From Erythrobacter sp. (lineage in GTDB: Bacteria; Pseudomonadota; Alphaproteobacteria; Sphingomonadales; Sphingomonadaceae): a stretch of 43,370 nt of DNA. Shown piece after piece: positions 7,551 through 14,324 of the stretch. Numbering within the stretch: position 1 is the stretch's first letter; every line of letters begins with the position of its first letter. The stretch lies in NCBI RefSeq assembly GCF_023653175.1, contig NZ_JAMNXL010000009.1, positions 1 through 43,370 on the forward strand, given 5' to 3'. Position numbers and translations under genes: made by a program. The notes under the pieces are model-generated. The model worked only from the letters and a program-made list of their open reading frames with translations. It searched no databases and was not told the origin of the DNA.

Positions 7551-9275
7551 CTAGTCCCCGCTGCGCACCGCGCGCATCTGCTGCCCGCCCTGGTGGAGCG
7601 TCAATGCGGTGGCCGGGCCCTCGGCGGCCTCGAAGGTCAGCCGCGCGTCGACCCCCACGGTGCGGAACTCGGCCGGGCCGATGGCTTCGAGCGGGATCGG
7701 CGGCTGGCCGGTCAGCTGCCCGGTCAGCCCGGTGCCCTCGGCGGTAAAGGCGATGGTCAGCGTCAGCGGCCCCAACGCATAGCGCCCGGCATAGCGCTCC
7801 AGCTCCGCGCGCGGCACCGCGACCGCGGCCGCCTCGGGCGGGATCGGGCCGCTGCGCGCCGACGTCTGCGCTGGCAACTCGCCATTGGCGGCAAAGTCCA
7901 TCACCGGCGTCCCGTCCGCATCGCGGGTGAGGGCGAACCAGCTGAGCGTGGCGGGCCCGTAGAAGAAGCGGTTGTCGCCGCCCGCGTAAACCTCGAGCGT
8001 CGCCCCGCCCGACCGCTGGGTGAAGAGCTTGCCCTCGCGCGCGAAGAACCGCCGCTCGCCGCCGCCGGGGATGGGATAGACGCCGAAGAACGGCTCGAGC
8101 GCCGCGAGATCGGCGGGGGTGCGGGTGAAGGCCGGATAGGGATCGCCAACCGCAGCAGCCGCGATGCGGCGCATCACTACGGCGGGCGAGGTCTGCGGCG
8201 CATCGCTGTTGGTGAAGACCGCAACGAACAGGTCGCTGTCGGGCACATAGATGCTGTCGGTCGAAAAGCCGAAAATGCCACCGCCATGCCCGATCGCAGG
8301 GTGCTCGCGCAGAGCATCAAGCCCGAGCCCGAAGCCATAGGGCTGGGTCGAGCCATCGGGGAGCACGGTCGGGGTGATCATCAGCTGGTAGTGCGCGGTA
8401 TCGACCACCTTGCCGTGGTGCAGCGCCTGCCCCCACTTGGCCAGATCGCCGACCGTCCCGATCAGCGCGCCCGCCGCATGGGGGAAGCCCATGTGGATGT
8501 ATTGCGATTGCGTGGCGGCGGCTGTCGCCTCGCCGGTATAGCCCTTCGCCATCGCCGGGGTGTCCTCGCCGCCCACGCCGTAGCGGATCGAGGCCAGGCC
8601 CAGCGGACGGGCGATCCGCTCCTCGACCGCCTGGTGCCACGGCATGCCGGTCACTGTCTCGATGATCGCACCGAGCAGGATATAGCCCGAGTTGTTGTAG
8701 TTCCAGACCTCGCCCGGTTTGCTGGGTGAGGGGGCATCGCGGAACAGGGCGATCATCTCGGCGGTGCCGAGCGCGCGTGCGGTGCTCACCGGGTTCATGA
8801 GGCCGGGCATGTCGGTATAGGACTGGATGCCGCTGGTGTGCTGGAGCAGCTGGCGCACGGTCGCCGCTGCACCCGGCTGCGGGTAATCGGGCAGGAACTT
8901 CGCAAGCGGATCGTCGAGCGAGAGCTTGCCCTCCTGAGCCAGCTGGACGATCACCGCAGCGGTGAACTGCTTGGTGATCGAACCTAGGCGGAACACCGTA
9001 TCAGGGGTGATGGCGCGCCCGGCCGCAATGTCGGCCATGCCGCGCCCGCCCGTGTAGACGATCTTTCCGCCCCGCATCACCACCACCGCCGCGCCCGGGC
9101 CGTCCGCCGCATAGCTTTCGGCGAGCACTGCGTCGGCCAGAGCGCGCAGGTCTTGCGCCGAGGGGGTTGCTGCGGTGGTTGCAGGCGCGGCGGTCTCGGC
9201 CGCAGCGGGCAGCGCCGCTGCGAGCAGAGCCACTGTGGCCGATGCATGCCCGGTCATCGTCACGATCTTGCGCAT
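7551..9275 (-). CDS. Exported serine hydrolase (beta-lactamase/PBP4-type, class C fold) with C-terminal extension
   Basis: A protein of 574 residues with a Sec signal peptide (MRKIVTMTGH... to about residue 27). It has the three penicillin-binding motifs: S-x-x-K in GSITKQF, Y-x-N in NYNNSGY and HGG in IGHGGGIFG. This places it in the beta-lactamase-related serine hydrolase family (esterases, D-aminopeptidases, PBP4*). The last ~170 residues (from about FFGVYPIPGGGERRFF) form one or two small beta domains of DUF3471 type that often follow such hydrolases. True beta-lactamase activity cannot be inferred. The start at 9275 was chosen by the signal peptide and a purine-rich GAGGGGTGAGAA upstream. 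A candidate promoter lies just upstream. Confidence 0.88.
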   Translation of the reverse strand: MRKIVTMTGHASATVALLAAALPAAAETAAPATTAATPSAQDLRALADAVLAESYAADGPGAAVVVMRGGKIVYTGGRGMADIAAGRAITPDTVFRLGSITKQFTAAVIVQLAQEGKLSLDDPLAKFLPDYPQPGAAATVRQLLQHTSGIQSYTDMPGLMNPVSTARALGTAEMIALFRDAPSPSKPGEVWNYNNSGYILLGAIIETVTGMPWHQAVEERIARPLGLASIRYGVGGEDTPAMAKGYTGEATAAATQSQYIHMGFPHAAGALIGTVGDLAKWGQALHHGKVVDTAHYQLMITPTVLPDGSTQPYGFGLGLDALREHPAIGHGGGIFGFSTDSIYVPDSDLFVAVFTNSDAPQTSPAVVMRRIAAAAVGDPYPAFTRTPADLAALEPFFGVYPIPGGGERRFFAREGKLFTQRSGGATLEVYAGGDNRFFYGPATLSWFALTRDADGTPVMDFAANGELPAQTSARSGPIPPEAAAVAVPRAELERYAGRYALGPLTLTIAFTAEGTGLTGQLTGQPPIPLEAIGPAEFRTVGVDARLTFEAAEGPATALTLHQGGQQMRAVRSGD

Positions 9276-9302
9276 TTCTCTCACCCCTCGGTTGCCGGCC
9301 GA

Positions 9303-9331
9303 GTGTATTGCGTATCTAAGACACCTGTCAA
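9303..9331 (-). promoter_or_regulatory. Candidate housekeeping-type promoter for the serine hydrolase gene
   Basis: On the minus strand a perfect -35 hexamer TTGACA (9331-9326) is followed after 17 nt by ATACAC (9308-9303), a weak -10 match. The start codon is 28 nt further downstream. The -35 match and spacing are seen directly; promoter function is inferred. Confidence 0.4.
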
Positions 9332-9509
9332 GGTGCCACAAGCGGGGCAAGGCCGGGAATGATGGCCGGTCGTCGGCCATTGCCGGCTTGAGGTAAGGGC
9401 TGAAAGCGGGTTGAAGTCCGACATTCGGCGGCCACACAAGAACACTTACCAAATGAATTTGTTAGCGCCCTTGCATTCCCCTACACCGTCGAGGTGAGCC
9501 GCATAGGGG

Positions 9510-10499
9510 ATGCAGATGCCTGACCGTTGGAGCAACAAGCACCTGCGCCTCGCCATAGAGGCGGCGCAAGTTGCGCTTTGGTCATGGAATGTCCACGACA
9601 ACACATTCAACATGGACGCGAGGGGCTTCCAGCTGTGGGGCTTGCCTCAGGCCGATAGTGTCGAATTCGAGGATCTCTCCGCGCACATACATCCGGCGGA
9701 TCGAGACAGGGTACGTGCGGCATTCATAGCCACCCGGTCTGCCGAGGGACCTTACGAAATCGATTTCCGGATTATTCTCGATGTCGAAATCCGCTGGATT
9801 TCTGCAAGGGGCCAAGGCGCGGATTTTGGCATAATCGGCCAGACCATGTTCGGAATCTTCCTTGACGTGACGGGCCGCAAGCAAGCCGAGGAAGGAAGCG
9901 AATTGCTGGCTGGTGAGATGAGCCACCGCGTCAGGAATCTTCTTTCAATCGCATCCAGCCTCACGCGCTTCGCTTCACGATCGTCTCAATCTGTCGAGCA
10001 GATGGCACAGGACCTGACCCGCCGCTTGTCGGCTCTTGGCCGGGCTCATGATCTGGTGCGACCGCTTCCCGGCAGTCAAGGCAACGCAGCCCTTCTCGGC
10101 GATCTGCTGAGCGTGGTATTGGCGCCCTACGACGATCAGGGTGCCTTTGCTGGCCGCATCCGAGTGGCGGTGCCGCGCATGGGCATTGGTGAGCAGACTG
10201 CAACGGCGTTGGCGATGGTTTTGCATGAGCTTGCCACGAACTCGGCAAAGCATGGGGCACTTTCAAGTGAGGCCGGGGCGTTGGACTTGTCGGGGGCCAG
10301 CGATGATGACACGCTGACGCTTATCTGGTCGGAAACCGGCGGTCCGGCAATATCCGAAAGCCCATCGCTCGAAGGCTTCGGAACCAAGATGCTGACTGTA
10401 AGTATCGAAGGCCCGCTTGCCGGATCCATCGCTTACGACTGGCAGCCGACCGGGCTGGTTGCCACCATGGCAATGCGGCTATCCGCTCTTCCCAATTAG
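9510..10499 (+). CDS. PAS-domain HWE-family sensor histidine kinase
   Basis: A soluble 329-residue protein. Residues ~10-130 are a PAS/PAC sensor domain (AIEAAQVALWSWNVHDN to DVTGRKQAEE). They are followed by the HWE phosphoacceptor helix with H139 in EMSHRVRNLLSI, the N-box HELATNSAKHGAL, and the family-defining W-x-E in LIWSETGGP. No TM segment is present, so it should sense a cytoplasmic signal such as light, redox or a ligand; no conserved flavin cysteine motif is evident. There is no response regulator next to it, so the partner is encoded elsewhere. HWE kinases often feed the alphaproteobacterial general stress response. GC content is lower than in its neighbours. ATG 9510 or ATG 9516 could start it; GAGGTGA lies at 9491-9497. 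Confidence 0.9.
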   Translation: MQMPDRWSNKHLRLAIEAAQVALWSWNVHDNTFNMDARGFQLWGLPQADSVEFEDLSAHIHPADRDRVRAAFIATRSAEGPYEIDFRIILDVEIRWISARGQGADFGIIGQTMFGIFLDVTGRKQAEEGSELLAGEMSHRVRNLLSIASSLTRFASRSSQSVEQMAQDLTRRLSALGRAHDLVRPLPGSQGNAALLGDLLSVVLAPYDDQGAFAGRIRVAVPRMGIGEQTATALAMVLHELATNSAKHGALSSEAGALDLSGASDDDTLTLIWSETGGPAISESPSLEGFGTKMLTVSIEGPLAGSIAYDWQPTGLVATMAMRLSALPN

Positions 10500-10655
10500 G
10501 CCTGCACCAACGCTTGGGGGGGGGCGGTTGCAGAACGGCGGCATCCTGCAAGATCGTTGCTGAAGCCGAGATACCGCTTCGGGAAGGCGGCAGAAGCAAG
10601 GCCGCCGGGCAGCCGCGGCGTTTTCCTACTCCTGCGCGGCCTGCTAAACCGGCCG

Positions 10656-10683
10656 CCGGCTCTTTTGGCCCGGCTCTTTTGGA
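10656..10683 (+). repeat. Tandem duplicate of a 14-mer
   Basis: CCGGCTCTTTTGGC at 10656-10669 is followed immediately by CCGGCTCTTTTGGA at 10670-10683. This is seen directly. It is probably a local slippage duplication; no function is claimed. Confidence 0.8.
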
Positions 10684-10811
10684 ATCGTGATCGGCGCGGC
10701 ATCGGGGCCGCAAGCGCGAGGGCGCGGCGCGTTTTATCTCGCGCACTCCCTGTCCGTCCGCCCGGAAAATCCGGAACAAGTCGCTGCTGTATTTGCAGAA
10801 TAGGACAGGTT

Positions 10812-10848
10812 GGGAAAGTGACACGGTGTAACCTTTGTCACCTTTCCC
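10812..10848. terminator. Inverted repeat between convergent genes, candidate terminator or operator
   Basis: GGGAAAGTGACA (10812-10823) pairs with TGTCA plus CTTTCCC (10836-10848), with one bulged C and a 12-nt loop, giving a 12-bp stem. It sits 6 bp beyond the PHA depolymerase stop on the minus strand. No U-tract follows on either strand, so intrinsic termination is uncertain. Confidence 0.45.
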
Positions 10849-10853
10849 GCACC

Positions 10854-12092
10854 TCACGCGCCGTGGGCGGCGATCCATTCCTCGACCACCGGCGCGACCT
10901 TGGTGCGCCAGCGCGAGCCGTTGAAGATGCCGTAGTGCCCGGCGCCCTCGGCCATGTAGTAGCGCTTCTTCGCCTCGGGCAGGTTCGGGGTCAGCTTCAA
11001 TGCGGCGCGGGTCTGGCCGAGGCCGGAGATATCGTCACGCTCGCCCTCGATGGCGAGCAGCGCGGTGTCGGTGATCTGGGTGATGTCGACCAACTCGCCC
11101 TTGTGGCGGAATTCGCCCTTGGGGATGGAGTGCTTCTGGAACACCTCCTCGACCGTCTGGAGGTAGAATTCGGCGGTCATGTCGCAGACGCTGCGGTATT
11201 CGTCGTAGAAGTCCTTGGTCGCCTGCGCGCTCGCCTCGTCGCCGGCGGTCAGGTGTTTGAACATCTCGTAGTGGCTCATCATGTGGCTGCGCAGGTTCAT
11301 GCTCATGAAGGCGTTGAGCTGCATGAAGCCTGGATAGACCCGGCGTCCTGCGCCCGGGTACTTGAACGGCACGGTGGCGATCACGCTCTGCCGGAACCAT
11401 TCGATCGGGCGCTGCATCGCCATGTTGTTGACGACCGTGGGGCATTCGCGGGTGTCGATCGGCCCGCCCATCATGGTCAGCGTCAGCGGCGCGGCGGGCG
11501 ACTGGCGCAGGTTGAGCAGCGCGGTCGCCGCGAAGGCCGGGACGCTTGGCTGGCACACCGCCATCATGTGCGCGCGGCGGCCTTCGTTCTTGGCGGTGAT
11601 GTGTTCGAGGAAAGCGATCAGATAGTCGATGTAGTCATCGAGATCGAAGCTGCCGCGGTCGGTCGGCACCGTCTTGGCATCGGCCCAGTCGGTGATGAAC
11701 ACCTCGCAGCTTTCGAGCATCCGCTCCACCGTGCCGCGCAGCAGCGTGGCGTAGTGGCCGCTCATCGGGGCGACGATCAGGAGGCGTGGGCGATCCCTGC
11801 CGAGGCCTTCGACCCGGAAGCGCTTCAAGTCGCCGAAGGGGCGGCGCAGCACGGTCGACTCGCTGACGGGATAGCATTGGCCGCCCACCGCGATCTCGCG
11901 GATGCCGAATTCGGGCTTGTCGTAGCTCGCGGTCGCATGGGCGAAGACATCGAGCGCGCTGGCCGCCAGCGGGCCGAAGCCGGTGTAGCCCAAGGGGTTG
12001 ACCGGGTTGGACAAAAGCTCCGACCCGATCGAAGCAAGGGCGCTGGCGCTGTTCAGCCAGCTGCGCTGCATCTCGTATGCGAAATAGAGCAT
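10854..12092 (-). CDS. phaZ: Intracellular polyhydroxyalkanoate depolymerase
   Basis: The 412-residue alpha/beta-hydrolase starts with MLYFAYEMQRSW, the characteristic N-terminus of intracellular PhaZ. Instead of a Ser lipase box it has V-C-Q-P-S-V-P with C180, matching the catalytic Cys of the Ralstonia-type nPHB depolymerases. APMSGHYATLLRGTVE and FITDWADA are also family-typical, and the late His is in EGAGHYGIF. It mobilises the carbon/energy storage polymer PHB. There is no signal peptide. The start at 12092 has AAGAGG 7 nt upstream. No phaC or phasin gene is nearby, but a PhaR-like palindrome lies upstream (12178-12194). Confidence 0.93.
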   Translation of the reverse strand: MLYFAYEMQRSWLNSASALASIGSELLSNPVNPLGYTGFGPLAASALDVFAHATASYDKPEFGIREIAVGGQCYPVSESTVLRRPFGDLKRFRVEGLGRDRPRLLIVAPMSGHYATLLRGTVERMLESCEVFITDWADAKTVPTDRGSFDLDDYIDYLIAFLEHITAKNEGRRAHMMAVCQPSVPAFAATALLNLRQSPAAPLTLTMMGGPIDTRECPTVVNNMAMQRPIEWFRQSVIATVPFKYPGAGRRVYPGFMQLNAFMSMNLRSHMMSHYEMFKHLTAGDEASAQATKDFYDEYRSVCDMTAEFYLQTVEEVFQKHSIPKGEFRHKGELVDITQITDTALLAIEGERDDISGLGQTRAALKLTPNLPEAKKRYYMAEGAGHYGIFNGSRWRTKVAPVVEEWIAAHGA

Positions 12093-12177
12093 GAAAAAAC
12101 CTCTTGCGCGAAGACGAACGGGTGCGGCGTCTCGTGGGTGGATGCCGCTTGGAGGCCAAGATGAACTCTCGGCGGGC

Positions 12178-12194
12178 ATTGTGCAATGCACAAT
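12178..12194. promoter_or_regulatory. Perfect 17-nt palindrome upstream of phaZ, candidate PhaR operator
   Basis: ATTGTGCA-A-TGCACAAT is a perfect inverted repeat around one central base, 86 nt upstream of the phaZ start. It contains TGCAATGCA. TGC/GCA-rich palindromes are the known type of site for PhaR, the PHB-responsive repressor of phasin and PHA genes in alphaproteobacteria. The palindrome is seen directly; the regulator is inferred. Confidence 0.55.
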
Positions 12195-12279
12195 AACGGC
12201 GGTCTTACCGGGGATGCGCGCGAGTGAACCGCTTTTTGCACGTGAAATCGGCGCCGAGCGGGGCTAGAGGCCCCAGACC

Positions 12280-14145
12280 ATGCACGGCGAACCCCCACCG
12301 CACGACGCGTCCGAGACATCCGGCGACCTGCCCGAACCGGCGGCCGCGGTGCTGTCCGGCCCGAGCGAGCCAGAGCCCGAGCCCGCGCCCAGATCGCGCA
12401 GCCTCGCGCCCTTGCGGATGGTGTTCGGCACCGCGCTGCAATACCCGCGCCAGATCGCGCTGGCGCTGGTCGCGCTGGTCATCACCTCGGCGGCGACGCT
12501 GGCGATCCCCTATCGCTTCAAGGTGATCATCGACGAGTCCTTCTCCGGCGGTGCAGACCCCGAACAGATCGGCCACGCCTTCCGGTACCTCTTGATGATC
12601 GTCGCGATCCTCGGCCTCGGCACGGCGCTCAGGTTCTATTTCGTCAGCTGGATCGGCGAGCGCGTGGTCGCCGACATCCGCTTGAAGGTGCAGGCCAACC
12701 TGCTGCGCCTCTCGCCCGGTTTCTACGAGGTCAACAGCCCCAAGGAAATCTCGAGCCGGATGACCTCCGACACCGCGGTGATCGAGAACGTGGTCGGCAC
12801 CACCGTCTCGGTCGCGCTGCGCAACACGCTGACGGCGATCGGCGGGGTGGGGTTTCTGGTCTATCTCGCCCCCTCCCTGACGCTCGGCCTGCTTATCGGC
12901 ATCCCGCTGGTGATCGCCCCGATCGTGTTCTTCGGGCGCAAGATCCGCGCCGTCTCGCGCACCAGCCAGGACCGCATCGCCGACGTGGGCGCCTATGTCA
13001 CCGAGGTGCTCTCGGCGATGAAGATCGTCCAGAGCTTCGGACAGGAGCACCGCGAGAACGAACGCTTTGCCAGCGTGGTCGAAGGCACCTTCGATACCGC
13101 GCGCCGCCGCATCCTGCTGCGGGCGGCGATGACCACGGTGGTGATCATGCTGGTGTTCGGCGGCGTGGTGCTGGTGATGTGGCGCGGCGCGCTGGCGGTG
13201 GCGGCGGGCGAGATCAGTGGCGGCACCATCGCCGCTTTCGTGCTGACCGGCGGGCTGGTCGCGGGCGCCTTGGGCGCGCTCACCGAGGTCTATGGCGACC
13301 TGCTGCGCGGCGCGGGCGCGGCGAGCCGGCTGGCCGAACTGCTCGAGGCCCGGCCCGAGATCGCCCCCCCGGCCCGGCCCGAACGCCTGCCCGAACCCGC
13401 GCGTGGCGGCCTGTCGTTCCGCAATGTCACCTTCCGCTACCCCGCGCGCCCCGAGACCGCGGCGCTCAAGGATTTCACGCTCGAGATCGAGCCGGGCGAG
13501 ACCGTCGCCATCGTCGGGCCCTCGGGCGCGGGCAAGTCGACGATCTTCCAGCTGGTCGAGCGGTTCTACGATCCGCAGGGCGGGACGATCCGTATCGACG
13601 GCGTGCCGCTGACCAGGGCCGACCCGGCCGACATCCGCGCGCGCATCGCGCTGGTGCCGCAGGTTGGCGTGCTGTTCAGCGCCAATGCGCGCGACAATCT
13701 GCGCTACGGCAAGTGGGACGCCACCGACGAGGAAATCTGGCAAGCCGCCCGCGCCGCCAATGCCGAAACCTTCCTGCGCGCGCTGCCGCTGGGGCTCGAC
13801 ACGCATCTCGGCGAGGGCGGGACGCAATTGTCCGGCGGCCAGCAGCAACGCGTCGCCATCGCCCGCGCGCTGCTGCGCGATGCGCCGATCCTGCTGCTCG
13901 ACGAGGCGACCAGCGCGCTCGATGCCGAAAGCGAACAGCTCGTCCAGCAGGCGCTCGATGGGCTGATGCAGGGCCGCACCACGCTGGTGATCGCCCATCG
14001 CCTCGCCACGGTGCGCGCGGCGGACCGGATCGTGGTGCTCGATGACGGCCGGATCGTCGAACAGGGCACGCATGACGCGCTGAGCAAGGCGGGCGGGCTC
14101 TATGCGCGCCTCGCCCGGCTGCAATTCGCAGCCGACGCGGCTTAG
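12280..14145 (+). CDS. MsbA-like ABC exporter, fused permease and ATPase
   Basis: A half-transporter of 621 residues. A Pro/Glu-rich N-terminal ~45 residues precede a six-TM exporter domain (~60-340: IALALVALVITSAA, YLLMIVAILGLGTAL, TAIGGVGFLVYLAP, TTVVIMLVFGGVV and GGTIAAFVLTGGLVA). The nucleotide-binding domain follows, with Walker A GPSGAGKST, Q-loop VPQVGVLFSANA, signature LSGGQQQRVAIARALL, Walker B ILLLDEATSALD and the H-loop in VIAHRLATV. It resembles ABCB/MsbA-type lipid or drug exporters; the substrate is not assignable. It is divergent from phaZ, with 187 bp between the starts. Confidence 0.92.
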   Translation: MHGEPPPHDASETSGDLPEPAAAVLSGPSEPEPEPAPRSRSLAPLRMVFGTALQYPRQIALALVALVITSAATLAIPYRFKVIIDESFSGGADPEQIGHAFRYLLMIVAILGLGTALRFYFVSWIGERVVADIRLKVQANLLRLSPGFYEVNSPKEISSRMTSDTAVIENVVGTTVSVALRNTLTAIGGVGFLVYLAPSLTLGLLIGIPLVIAPIVFFGRKIRAVSRTSQDRIADVGAYVTEVLSAMKIVQSFGQEHRENERFASVVEGTFDTARRRILLRAAMTTVVIMLVFGGVVLVMWRGALAVAAGEISGGTIAAFVLTGGLVAGALGALTEVYGDLLRGAGAASRLAELLEARPEIAPPARPERLPEPARGGLSFRNVTFRYPARPETAALKDFTLEIEPGETVAIVGPSGAGKSTIFQLVERFYDPQGGTIRIDGVPLTRADPADIRARIALVPQVGVLFSANARDNLRYGKWDATDEEIWQAARAANAETFLRALPLGLDTHLGEGGTQLSGGQQQRVAIARALLRDAPILLLDEATSALDAESEQLVQQALDGLMQGRTTLVIAHRLATVRAADRIVVLDDGRIVEQGTHDALSKAGGLYARLARLQFAADAA

Positions 14146-14324
14146 TTTTCGGCCACTTGCGTTGGCGGGGTGTCCGCGTCGCGTGCCGGCGCGATCGCCA
14201 AACCAAACCTAATCGACAAAGCGTAACTGGCGTCGGACGAAGCGCAACCCTTTGCCTCTATGCGACGTTACTGTGACGTCACCCGACATAGCCCGTCGCA
14301 GATTATCAGGGACTCGAGCTTCAC

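Larger units (their letters stand above)
10500..10853 (+). other. 354-bp intergenic region without a recognisable gene
   Basis: This gap lies between the sensor kinase stop and the convergent PHA depolymerase stop. I see no credible coding sequence or tRNA. It contains a G9 run at 10516-10524, a tandem 14-mer at 10656-10683 and a strong inverted repeat at 10812-10848. Confidence 0.6.

Noticed and set aside
7551-9275. Calling the serine hydrolase an antibiotic-resistance beta-lactamase
   Set aside because: S-x-x-K, Y-x-N and HGG motifs are shared by esterases and peptidases, and the C-terminal extension is not typical of AmpC.
9439-9463. AGAAC-N16-TGTT upstream of the HWE kinase as an EcfG promoter
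   Set aside because: The spacing fits, but both elements deviate from GGAAC and CGTT, so I do not call it.
10500-10853. tRNA or CRISPR-like structure in this gap
   Set aside because: No cloverleaf with TTC loop and CCA end, and no regularly spaced repeats; only a tandem 14-mer pair and one hairpin are present.
12231-12246. TTTTTGCACGTGAAAT as a second parS site
   Set aside because: Several mismatches from the consensus outside the CACGTG core and no extended palindrome.
12205-14124. A 639-codon open frame antisense to the ABC exporter
   Set aside because: It mirrors the exporter in a GC-rich genome, has biased Arg/His/Asp-rich composition and no domain. The sense strand has complete ABC motifs.
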